64,000 nt of DNA from Microtetraspora glauca (lineage in GTDB: Bacteria > Actinomycetota > Actinomycetes > Streptosporangiales > Streptosporangiaceae). The position numbers were made by a program, and so were the translations under genes. This document shows, piece by piece, positions 51,231-58,682 of the stretch. Location of the stretch: assembly GCA_001570385.1 (NCBI GenBank), contig BBYL01000015.1, positions 134,659 through 198,658 of the forward strand, read 5' to 3'. Under the pieces are notes generated by a model. It saw only the letters and a program-made list of their open reading frames with translations, was not told the origin of the DNA and did no database searches. How positions within the stretch are numbered: position 1 is the stretch's first letter; every line of letters starts with the position of its first letter.

Positions 51231-51896
51231 TCAGGACACGCCGAACTCCTCGCCCAGCTCGACGGTGATCGCCGCGTTGCCGCGGAAGGCGTGACTGCCC
51301 TCCTCGACCAGCGGCTCGATGTCGTCGGCGGTGACGGGCACCGCGTTCATCCGGGCGTGATAGTCGGCGATGAAGGCGCGGTTGTCCTCGATCTCCGTGA
51401 AGTCGTAGAACGCCACGCCCGCGCCGTCGCTCAGGCCGTACGTCGTGGTGAGCAGCTTGGCGAGTGTCGCACCGCCGTGCAGGTAGCCGGCGTAGCGGAT
51501 CCAGTGGTGGGGCACCAGGCCGAGCGGCCACTCGTCGCGGACACGGTGCAGCCGGGCCACGTACGCGTCGGTGGCCGGAGAAGTCGTCAGCGCGTCCCGC
51601 CAGTCGCGACCGTAGAAGTAGGCGAGGTCCCGTTCGAGGGCCTCCGTGCGGTTGAGCCGCGGCAGGTGAAGGGCGCCGACGGACGGATCGTCGCGCAGGG
51701 CCTCCGTCGTCTGCTCCAGGGCGGAGTACACCGCGTGGAACCGGACCAGCCACGCGCTGTAGGCGTCCCTGGTCAGCTTGCCCTGGAAGAGGGCGAGCAT
51801 GTACGGAGTGTTCTCGGCCGCACGATGCGCCTCCGACGTCCCGTGATAGAGCAGCTTGGAAAGTGGCTCACGTTCCTGAGCGGTGTTGGTGTCCAC
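51231..51896 (-). CDS. Second heme oxygenase-like protein
   Basis: A 221-residue paralogue. I chose GTG 51896, which has GGAGGAAG upstream and sits properly after the promoter, over ATG 51926, which would lie almost on the -10 box. The proximal His is His24 in YHGTSEAHRAAENTPYML; FHAVYSALEQTTEAL and VAFYDFTEIEDNRAFIADYH fit the fold. The distal-helix motif is GYLHGGATLAKLL instead of GDLSGGQ, so heme chemistry or product may differ. It is convergent with the heme oxygenase-ferredoxin operon and divergent from a TetR gene. Confidence 0.88.
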   Translation of the reverse strand: MDTNTAQEREPLSKLLYHGTSEAHRAAENTPYMLALFQGKLTRDAYSAWLVRFHAVYSALEQTTEALRDDPSVGALHLPRLNRTEALERDLAYFYGRDWRDALTTSPATDAYVARLHRVRDEWPLGLVPHHWIRYAGYLHGGATLAKLLTTTYGLSDGAGVAFYDFTEIEDNRAFIADYHARMNAVPVTADDIEPLVEEGSHAFRGNAAITVELGEEFGVS

Positions 51897-51927
51897 GGCT
51901 TCCTCCGTTTTACGACGAGTCGCCATA

Positions 51928-51956
51928 AAGATAACGACAAACTGTCGCAAAAACAA
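51928..51956 (-). promoter_or_regulatory. Promoter of second heme oxygenase with operator in the spacer
   Basis: On the minus strand: -35 TTGTTT (51951-51956), exact 17-bp spacer, -10 TATCTT (51928-51933). The spacer holds GACAGTTTGTCGT (51934-51946), matching the first oxygenase promoter element in 11 of 13 bases. It is a typical repressor position. Confidence 0.6.
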
Positions 51957-52034
51957 CCGTGCTGAAACGGCGTATCGGGGCTCCAGCAGGACGGCGTCCC
52001 TGACGGCGCGCCCGTTGCGTGCGAAAATGCGGAT

Positions 52035-52637
52035 ATGCCTAGGATCTCCGCCCCGAACCTCCGGGAGCACCGCGCGCAGACTGTGAATCGCATCATCGAC
52101 GCGGTGGCCCGGCTCTCCAGGAACCGAGGCATCGACGCGATCTCCATGACCGACGTCGCGGCGGAGGCCGGCGTCGCCCGTACGGTCCTCTACAACTATT
52201 TCCCGGACAAGGCCGCGCTGCTGCTCGCGTTCAGCCAGCGCGTGACGGACTATTTCGTCGACAGCCTCGAACAGGACCTGCGCGAGGACGTCACCGCCTC
52301 CGCGCGGCTGGAGTCCTTCGTCCGGCTGCAGCTCAAGGGGCTCCTCGCCCACCCTCATCCGGGTGCCGCCGAGATCACCGCCGCGCTCGGGCCCGACGCG
52401 TACCAGGCGCTCGCGGGGCACGTGGCGCCGATGCACAAGATCCTGTGCGAGATCCTCGCCGGCGGGATCCGGTCGGGGGAGTTCCGTGACCTCGATGTCG
52501 AGGCGACCGCCCGGAGCGTTCTGGCGGTCATCGGCGCCGAGCGCATCCCCCTGGTCAGCGGGGAGGTGACGCTGGAGGGCGCGGAGACCGCCGTCATCGC
52601 CTTCGTCCAGGGAGCCATCCGGCCGCTTCCGGCGTGA
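52035..52637 (+). CDS. TetR family transcriptional regulator, likely heme oxygenase control
   Basis: A 200-residue regulator. The helix-turn-helix runs from about residue 12 to 60 (TVNRIIDAVARLSRNRGIDA, then VAAEAGVARTVLYNYFPDKA). The C-terminal domain (about 80-195) is a ligand/dimer domain of undefined class. No clear ribosome-binding site precedes ATG 52035, so the message may be close to leaderless. It is divergent from the second heme oxygenase gene with 138 bp between; the shared GACA-N4-TGTC-type motif at both oxygenase promoters is the best candidate for its binding site. Confidence 0.88.
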   Translation: MPRISAPNLREHRAQTVNRIIDAVARLSRNRGIDAISMTDVAAEAGVARTVLYNYFPDKAALLLAFSQRVTDYFVDSLEQDLREDVTASARLESFVRLQLKGLLAHPHPGAAEITAALGPDAYQALAGHVAPMHKILCEILAGGIRSGEFRDLDVEATARSVLAVIGAERIPLVSGEVTLEGAETAVIAFVQGAIRPLPA

Positions 52638-52683
52638 TCACCATTCCCGCTGGAGGCGGGACGGTCGGGCTGCGAGCCGGGGC

Positions 52684-53541
52684 TCAGCGGGCCAGCCTGC
52701 CCAGCAGGCACGACGCCGCCGTGATCCCGGTCACCGCGGCGACGAGGAGGACCAGGAAGTCCAGCGGCAGGTGGGACGGCGTGCCCAGGAGCAGGCCGCG
52801 CAGCGCGTCGACCTGATAGCTGAGGGGGTTGACCGCGCTGACGGCCCGGAGCCAGCCCGGCATGACGTCGACCGGATAGAGCGCGTTCGAGCCGAAGAAC
52901 AGCGGCATCGTGATGGCCTGCCCGATCCCCATCAGGCGGTCGCGGGTGAGCACGATCCCGGCGATGGTCATGGACAGGCAGGAGAAGAACGCCGAGGCGA
53001 GCAGTACGGCGGCGGCCACGCCGAGCAGGCGCAGCGGGTTCCAGGTCAGGGTGACGCCGAGCAGGGTGGCGATGAGGAGCACGACCACCGCCTGGATCAA
53101 CGCCTTCACCCCGGCCGCGAACGCCTTGCCCGTCACCAGCGCGGCGCGCGGGGTCGGCGTGACCAGGAGCTTGGTCAGGACTCCCGCGTCACGCTCCCAG
53201 ATGATCATGATGCCGTAGAAGATCGCTATGAACATCGCGGACTGGGCGATGATCCCGGGAGCGAGATAGTCCAGGTACGGGATGCCGCCGGTGGGGATCA
53301 CCCTGATGCGGGTGAAGGTCTGCCCGAAGATCAGCAGCCACAGGGCCGGTTGGATCGCCCGCGTGTACAGCTCGGTGCGGTCGTGGCGCAGCTTCTGCAG
53401 TTCGACGAGGCACATCGCGGCGACCCGGGCGGGGAGCACGCGCCAGCCGGTGCGGGCGCGCGGCGCGGTCAGCAGCAGGTCGAGCCCTCGGGCGGCGGTG
53501 TCAGCCGACGCGAGAGGCCGTGCGGCGGGTGCGGAGGACAT
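52684..53541 (-). CDS. ABC-2 type transporter permease (DrrB-like)
   Basis: A 285-residue membrane protein; ATG 53541 lies inside the end of the ATPase gene. An Ala-rich start is followed by six transmembrane helices typical of DrrB/NodJ-like permeases: AIQPALWLLIFGQTF, then DYLAPGIIAQSAMFIAIFYG, VKALIQAVVVLLIATLLG, LGVAAAVLLASAFFSCL, QAITMPLFFGSNALYPVDVM and VNPLSYQVDALRGLLLG. The last two are family signatures. With the ATPase it should export a drug or lipid. It converges with the TetR gene. Confidence 0.9.
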   Translation of the reverse strand: MSSAPAARPLASADTAARGLDLLLTAPRARTGWRVLPARVAAMCLVELQKLRHDRTELYTRAIQPALWLLIFGQTFTRIRVIPTGGIPYLDYLAPGIIAQSAMFIAIFYGIMIIWERDAGVLTKLLVTPTPRAALVTGKAFAAGVKALIQAVVVLLIATLLGVTLTWNPLRLLGVAAAVLLASAFFSCLSMTIAGIVLTRDRLMGIGQAITMPLFFGSNALYPVDVMPGWLRAVSAVNPLSYQVDALRGLLLGTPSHLPLDFLVLLVAAVTGITAASCLLGRLAR

Positions 53542-54544
53542 CGCGGAAGTCGCCCCCTTCCTCGCCTGCTCCGTTCTCTCCTGTGCTTCCAGCGCCGCCG
53601 AGAGCACCGCCGAGATCGCCACCGACGACGTCCCGGAAGACGTCCTCAAGCGTGGGCGCCGCGCGGCCGTCGCCGCCGTCGTGGCCGGTGTCGTCGCGGT
53701 CGCGCAGCGCGGCCTTGAGCTGCTCCGGCGTGCCGAGTGCCCGGATGCGTCCCCTGTGCATCAGCGCTACCCGGTCGCAGTACTGGTCCGCCTCGTCCAT
53801 GTAGTGCGTGGTGACCAGCACCGTCATCCCGGTGGCGGCCCGTATCGCGGTGATGTGCTCCCACACGCTGGTGCGCGCGATGGGGTCGAGTCCGATCGTC
53901 GGCTCGTCGAGCATCAGCAGGCGCGGCGCGCTGACCAGCGCCTGGGCGAGTTCGAGCCGGCGCACCATGCCGCCGGAGTACGTCCCGGCCATCCGGTCGG
54001 CGGCGTCGGCGAGCCCCACCGCCTCCAGCGCCAGGGCGACCCGCGCCCGTCGCTCACGGCGGCGGACGTCGAACAGGTGGGCGAACAGCGCGACGTTCTC
54101 CCGGCCGGTCAGGCTCGCGTCCGCGGACAGCTGCTGGGGAACGTAGCCGAGCAGGCGGCGCACCGACATCCGCTCCCTCGCCGCGTCGTGGCCGAAGATC
54201 CGCACCATGCCGTACGGCACCGGCAGCAGCGTGGTGAGGCAGCGTATGGCCGTGGACTTGCCCGCGCCGTTCGGGCCGAGCAGGCCGAAGACCTCGCCGG
54301 AGGCGACGGACAGATCGATGCCGTCCACGGCCTTCGTCCGCCCGAAGGAATAGCTCAGCCCGGTGCAGCTCACGGCGTCAGGGGCGGCGCGCCCGGTGTC
54401 CGGCTGGGCGCGGCCGGACGTCCCGGCGTTCCGGAGCGGTGGCGCCATCGGGGCGTTCTGGACGGACGGCGCGTCCTGCGGGCTCTGCTGAGGTGCCCCG
54501 TGTGTGTCCTGAAGGTTGTGCGGACTCCGCGCTCGCTCGGTCAT
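53501..54544 (-). CDS. ABC transporter ATP-binding protein (DrrA-like)
   Basis: A 347-residue ATPase. After a disordered 55-residue start come LSYSFGRTKAVDGIDLSV, Walker A GLLGPNGAGKSTAIRC, the Q-loop YVPQQLSADASLTG, signature TYSGGMVRRLELAQALV, Walker B LLMLDEPTIGLDP and the His-switch VTTHYMDEAD. A C-terminal extension with TLEDVFRDVVGGDLG is usual in DrrA-type daunorubicin-resistance ATPases. ATG 54544 overlaps the MarR stop. Expression is probably controlled by that MarR protein. Confidence 0.92.
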   Translation of the reverse strand: MTERARSPHNLQDTHGAPQQSPQDAPSVQNAPMAPPLRNAGTSGRAQPDTGRAAPDAVSCTGLSYSFGRTKAVDGIDLSVASGEVFGLLGPNGAGKSTAIRCLTTLLPVPYGMVRIFGHDAARERMSVRRLLGYVPQQLSADASLTGRENVALFAHLFDVRRRERRARVALALEAVGLADAADRMAGTYSGGMVRRLELAQALVSAPRLLMLDEPTIGLDPIARTSVWEHITAIRAATGMTVLVTTHYMDEADQYCDRVALMHRGRIRALGTPEQLKAALRDRDDTGHDGGDGRAAPTLEDVFRDVVGGDLGGALGGAGSTGENGAGEEGGDFRDVLRTRRTASRVG

Positions 54545-55005
54545 GGACCCTCCATCTCCTCCTGCAGGCCTTCGGCGAGCCTGCGCAGCGCGGGCAGCGC
54601 GGCGGCCAGGGCCGCTTGGTCGTCGTCGCCGAGCCGCTCCACCTGCGCGCGGACGAGCGCGGCGCGCCTCTCCTGCCACGCCCGTAGCCGTGACTCGGCC
54701 TCGGGCGTGGCCAGTAGCCGCGCGGATCGCCGATCGCCCGGATCGGTCTCGCGGAGCAGCAGACCGGCCGTCGTGAGTTGGTTGACCAGCGTGGACACCG
54801 AGTTTCCGGCGAGATAGAGCTCCCTGGCCGCCGCCGAGACGCCGATGCCGGGATTGGCCAGGGCCAGTCGGAGCAACTCGACCTGGGCGCCGCGCAGTGG
54901 TGGCCCGGTCAGGCCGCGCCGCAACCTGCGCCGGATGAGCCGTTGGATTCCCGACAGGACGTCGGCGAGGGCGCCAGGAAGATCCGTTATACCCGTTGTG
55001 CCCAT
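54541..55005 (-). CDS. MarR family transcriptional regulator
   Basis: A 154-residue winged-helix regulator, first gene of the exporter operon. VELLRLALANPGIGVSAAAR and LYLAGNSVSTLVNQLTTAGL form the recognition helix; LLRETDPGDRRSARLLATPE is the wing with the diagnostic D-x-R-S/R. MarR proteins beside DrrAB-type pumps commonly repress them until a drug binds. AACGTT at about 55011 may be part of its operator, but the site is not clear. Confidence 0.9.
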   Translation of the reverse strand: MGTTGITDLPGALADVLSGIQRLIRRRLRRGLTGPPLRGAQVELLRLALANPGIGVSAAARELYLAGNSVSTLVNQLTTAGLLLRETDPGDRRSARLLATPEAESRLRAWQERRAALVRAQVERLGDDDQAALAAALPALRRLAEGLQEEMEGP

Positions 55006-55286
55006 ATTAGAACGTTAGCTCTGCGTACGAGGTAATGGAAGGGGCGGGCGCCGGAGCGCATCGCCACCACTGTGCCTGGCGCGGCCTGCGACACGCCTGC
55101 GGCCTTCGGCCTCAACGGCATCCGGCACCCGGTCGTCTACCTTTGGCGGTTCCTGCCGCCGCCGCCACATGAGCACCGGCGTTCTCACACGTCCTGATCC
55201 GGGCATGGGAGGACGCGGGATCGGGGACTATCATCTCATGGAGTGATCGGATGATTGGACTTCACAGGAAGCAGAGGCGGTCAGCT

Positions 55287-57815
55287 ATGTCACTGTGGGA
55301 CCAGATCCCCGACGTGGATCCAGAGGAGACGGCCGAATGGCGCGAGTCTCTGGAGGCGCTCGTGCGGGAGGCGGGTCCGGACCGGGCCCGGTATCTGATG
55401 GGGCGGCTGCTCGACACGATCGGCTGGCCGCCTGTGCCCTATCTCAACACCGTGCCCACCGGCGAGGAGCCGCCGTATCCGGGTGACCTCGCGATCGAGG
55501 AGCGGATCGCGGCCTACGACCGGTGGAACGCCGCCGCCATGGTCACCAGGGCCAGCAAATACGGCCTCGGCGGACACATATCCACCTACGCCTCGGCCGC
55601 GTGGCTGTACGAGGTGGGGTTCAACCACTTCTTCCACGGCACCGAGGACCAGGTCTACTTCCAGGGCCACGCCTCGCCGGGCATCTACGCCAGAGCCTTC
55701 CTCGAAGGCCGGCTGACCGAGGCGCGACTCGACCGCTTCCGCAGGGAGGTGGGCGGCGGCGGCCTGCCGTCGTATCCCCACCCGCGGGCCATGCCCGACT
55801 TCTGGCAGTTCCCGACCGTGTCCATGGGCCTTGGCCCGCTGAACGCGGTCTACCAGGCCAGGTTCAACCGCTACCTCGCGGCCAGAGGGATCAAGGACAC
55901 CTCGCGCGGTCACGTGTGGGCCTTCCTCGGTGACGGCGAGATGGACGAGCCCGAGGCGACGGCCGCACTTCCCCTGGCCGCCAGGGAAGGGCTCGACAAC
56001 CTCACCTTCGTGATCAACTGCAACCTGCAGCGGCTCGACGGTCCCGTACGCGGCAACACCCGCGTAGTACAGGAGCTGGAGAACGTCTTCCGGGGCGCGG
56101 GCTGGAACGTCGTCAAGGCGCTCTGGGGCGAGGAGTGGGACGGATTGCTCGCCCGCGACCTCGGCGGCCGGCTCGCCGCCCGGCTGGGGGAGGTGCCCGA
56201 CGGGCAGTTCCAGACCTACGCCGCCTCCGACGGCGCCTACATCAGGGAACGCCTGTTCCAGGGCCTGGAGAATCTGGCGGCGCCGTACAGCGACGCGGAT
56301 CTCGAACGCATCGTCGGCGGCTCGCGCGCGGGACACGAGCCCCGCAAGGTCCACGCCGCCTACCGCGCGGCCCTGGACCATCGCGACGGACCCACGGTGA
56401 TCCTGGCGCAGACCGTCAAGGGGTGGACGCTCGGCTCGGGCTTCGAGTCGCGCAACGCGAACCACCAGATGAAGAAGCTCACGCAGGACGAGTTCCGCGC
56501 CATGCGCGACCGCCTCGACCTGCCCGTGCCCGACTCGGCGCTCGCCGGTGAACTGCCGCCCTACCTGCGGCCCGGCCCGGAGGAGCGCGAGTACCTCGCC
56601 GAACGGCGGAACGCGCTCGGCGGCCCCGTGCCCCGGCGCGTCACGGCGTACGCGCCGCTGCCGCCGGCCCCGGAACGGCCGTTCGCCGCGCTCACCAAGG
56701 GCGGCGGCACCATCGCCACCACGATGGCCTTCGTCCGCCTGGTCAAAGACCTCATGCGCGTGCCCGAGAGCGGGCACCGCTGGGTGCCGATCGTCCCCGA
56801 CGAGGCCAGGACGTTCGGGATGGAGTCGCTCTTCCCCACGGCGAAGATCTACTCGTCTCTCGGGCAGAGGTACGACGCGGTCGACAGGGAACTGCTGCTG
56901 TCCTACAAGGAGTCCGCCAGCGGGCAGATCCTGAACGAGGGCATCACCGAGGCGGGCTGCATGGCCAGCTTCACCGCGGCCGCCACGAGCTACGCCACGC
57001 ACGGCGAGCCGATGATCCCGTTCTACATCTTCTACTCCATGTTCGGCTGGCAGCGCACGGCCGACCAGATGTGGGCGTTCGCCGACCAGATGGGGCGCGG
57101 GTTCCTGATCGGCGCCACCGCCGGCCGCACCACCATGACGGGGGAGGGGCTGCAGCACGCCGACGGTCACTCGCAACTGCTCGCCTCGGTCAACCCGGCG
57201 TGCCTCAGCTACGACCCGGCCTTCGCGTACGAGATCGGCGTGATCGTCCGCGAGGGGCTGCGCAGGATGTACGGCGAGGCGGGGGAGGACGTCTTCTACT
57301 ACCTCACCGTCTACAACGAGCCGATGCCCCAGCCGCAGATGCCCGAGGGCGTCGAGGAGGGCATCGTGCGCGGCGTCTACCGCTATTCGGCGGGCGGAGG
57401 CCAGGCCCAGATCCTCGCCAGCGGCACCGCGATGCACTGGGCGCTGGAGGCGCAGCGGCTGCTCGCGGACGACTGGGGCGTGGGCGTCGACGTCTGGTCG
57501 GTCACGTCGTGGAGCGAGCTGCGCCGCGAGGCGATGGCCACCGAGCGGGAAGGCGTCCCGTACATCACCGCCGCCCTGTCCGGGGCGGACGGACCGGTCG
57601 TCGCGGTGAGCGACTGGATGCGGGCCGTGCCCGACCAGATCAGGCCCTGGGTCGCCCAGGACTGGGTCTCGCTCGGCACCGACGGCTTCGGCCTGTCGGA
57701 CACGAGGGAGGCGGCGCGCAGGCACTTCGGCGTGGACGCGCGGGCGATCACGGTCGCCACCCTCCGGGCGTTGAAGCCGGAACTCGCCGAGCAGGCCGCT
57801 CAGCGGTACGCCTGA
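55287..57815 (+). CDS. aceE: Pyruvate dehydrogenase E1 component, homodimeric
   Basis: An 842-residue thiamine-diphosphate enzyme from ATG 55287. It decarboxylates pyruvate and acetylates lipoyl-E2, linking glycolysis to the TCA cycle. The ThDP site is FLGDGEMDEPEATAALPLAA to VINCNLQRLDGPVRGN. KYGLGGHISTYASAAWLYEV, FESRNANHQMKKLTQDEFRA and SYKESASGQILNEGITEAGC are typical of AceE, the single-chain homodimer form of actinobacteria and enterics. It is somewhat shorter than most AceE (about 890-930), mainly at the N-terminus. No E2 gene is adjacent. Confidence 0.95.
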   Translation: MSLWDQIPDVDPEETAEWRESLEALVREAGPDRARYLMGRLLDTIGWPPVPYLNTVPTGEEPPYPGDLAIEERIAAYDRWNAAAMVTRASKYGLGGHISTYASAAWLYEVGFNHFFHGTEDQVYFQGHASPGIYARAFLEGRLTEARLDRFRREVGGGGLPSYPHPRAMPDFWQFPTVSMGLGPLNAVYQARFNRYLAARGIKDTSRGHVWAFLGDGEMDEPEATAALPLAAREGLDNLTFVINCNLQRLDGPVRGNTRVVQELENVFRGAGWNVVKALWGEEWDGLLARDLGGRLAARLGEVPDGQFQTYAASDGAYIRERLFQGLENLAAPYSDADLERIVGGSRAGHEPRKVHAAYRAALDHRDGPTVILAQTVKGWTLGSGFESRNANHQMKKLTQDEFRAMRDRLDLPVPDSALAGELPPYLRPGPEEREYLAERRNALGGPVPRRVTAYAPLPPAPERPFAALTKGGGTIATTMAFVRLVKDLMRVPESGHRWVPIVPDEARTFGMESLFPTAKIYSSLGQRYDAVDRELLLSYKESASGQILNEGITEAGCMASFTAAATSYATHGEPMIPFYIFYSMFGWQRTADQMWAFADQMGRGFLIGATAGRTTMTGEGLQHADGHSQLLASVNPACLSYDPAFAYEIGVIVREGLRRMYGEAGEDVFYYLTVYNEPMPQPQMPEGVEEGIVRGVYRYSAGGGQAQILASGTAMHWALEAQRLLADDWGVGVDVWSVTSWSELRREAMATEREGVPYITAALSGADGPVVAVSDWMRAVPDQIRPWVAQDWVSLGTDGFGLSDTREAARRHFGVDARAITVATLRALKPELAEQAAQRYA

Positions 57816-57849
57816 GCACCGGCCCGAGCACTGGCCCGAGCACTGGCCC
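57814..57849 (+). repeat. 12-bp tandem repeat after aceE
   Basis: Three copies of GAGCACYGGCCC start within the aceE stop codon (57814-57825, 57826-57837, 57838-57849), then a partial GAGCA. It lies in the short gap to the convergent TetR gene. Confidence 0.85.
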
Positions 57850-57903
57850 GAGCAGCACTGGAAAGAGCTCCGGGTTCACGGGCACCTCGGCTCGCGGTGG
57901 ACG

Positions 57904-58590
57904 CTACGACCGCGAGCCGAGGTGTGCCCGGATGGCGTCCATGACGTCGTCCGGGGAGGCCGAGCGCGGGAAGGCCGCCACGACCACCTGGTCGCCGCCG
58001 TCACGCGGGCCCTCCAGGTTCTCCAGGTGCCGGAAGGTCCTGATGACGTACTGCAGCGCGTGGTCGAGCGGCTCGAACGGGTCGTACGATCCTCCCGCCC
58101 GCAGCCAGCCGCGCAGCACCTGGTTGTGCGCCGCCACGACGGAGGAGGCCATGAGCTCGGCGCGCAGCGCGGCGTCGGGGGTCCCGGCCAGCCAGTCGCC
58201 GACGTACTCGCGGAACAGCCGCTGGTAGCGCGCGACGCTGGCGATCTCGCGGTGCCGCAGCGCGGGCACCCGGCCGACCAGGCGGTAGCGCCGCAGCGAC
58301 ACCTCCGCGTCCTCGACGTAGTGGGCGAGCACGATCCGGACGGCGTCGCACACCGCCACGATGGCGGTGTCGGCGGTCGACGCCGTCAGGCGGGCCTCGA
58401 CCTTCGCGAGCAGCGCGTCGTGGTCGGGGAAGATCACATCGTCCTTGGACCGGTAGTACCGGAAGAAGGTGCTGCGGCTCACGCCCGCGCGGGCCGCGAT
58501 GTCATCCACGGTCGTCTCGTCGTAACCGCGCTCGTTGAAGAGCCGAATCGCGGTTTCGGCGAGTCGTTGGCTGGTTGGCGATCTTGCCAT
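57904..58590 (-). CDS. TetR family regulator of the acyl-CoA carboxylase operon
   Basis: A 228-residue regulator. ATG 58590 (MARSPTSQRLAETAIRLFNE) is the family-like start; the longer frame would cross the operator. The DNA-binding part reads YDETTVDDIAARAGVSRSTF, then FRYYRSKDDVIFPDHDALL. The C-terminal domain is of the type with RYRLVGRVPALRHREIASVA often seen in fatty-acid regulators. It is divergent from the carboxylase beta gene with a 10-bp-arm inverted repeat between. An acyl-CoA ligand is likely by context only. Confidence 0.9.
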   Translation of the reverse strand: MARSPTSQRLAETAIRLFNERGYDETTVDDIAARAGVSRSTFFRYYRSKDDVIFPDHDALLAKVEARLTASTADTAIVAVCDAVRIVLAHYVEDAEVSLRRYRLVGRVPALRHREIASVARYQRLFREYVGDWLAGTPDAALRAELMASSVVAAHNQVLRGWLRAGGSYDPFEPLDHALQYVIRTFRHLENLEGPRDGGDQVVVAAFPRSASPDDVMDAIRAHLGSRS

Positions 58591-58630
58591 CGGCCCATTC
58601 TCCCGGATTCCCCGACCTTGTCGAACGCTG

Positions 58631-58666
58631 TGAGACTCAGTATCGTACGCTTGAAACTGAGTCTCA
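58631..58666. promoter_or_regulatory. Large inverted repeat, likely operator of the acyl-CoA carboxylase operon
   Basis: TGAGACTCAG-N16-CTGAGTCTCA: perfect 10-bp arms, each itself a dyad (TGAG-A-CTCA). It is centred between the divergent TetR and carboxylase genes (92 bp apart), 17 bp before the beta-subunit ATG, a position suited to block its transcription. Confidence 0.7.
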
Positions 58667-58682
58667 AGAGGTGTGGTGGTCA

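Noticed and set aside
55290..57725. 811-codon open frame on the minus strand across aceE
   Set aside because: It is the shadow of a GC-rich gene in the opposite frame; the plus-strand product is an unmistakable pyruvate dehydrogenase E1.
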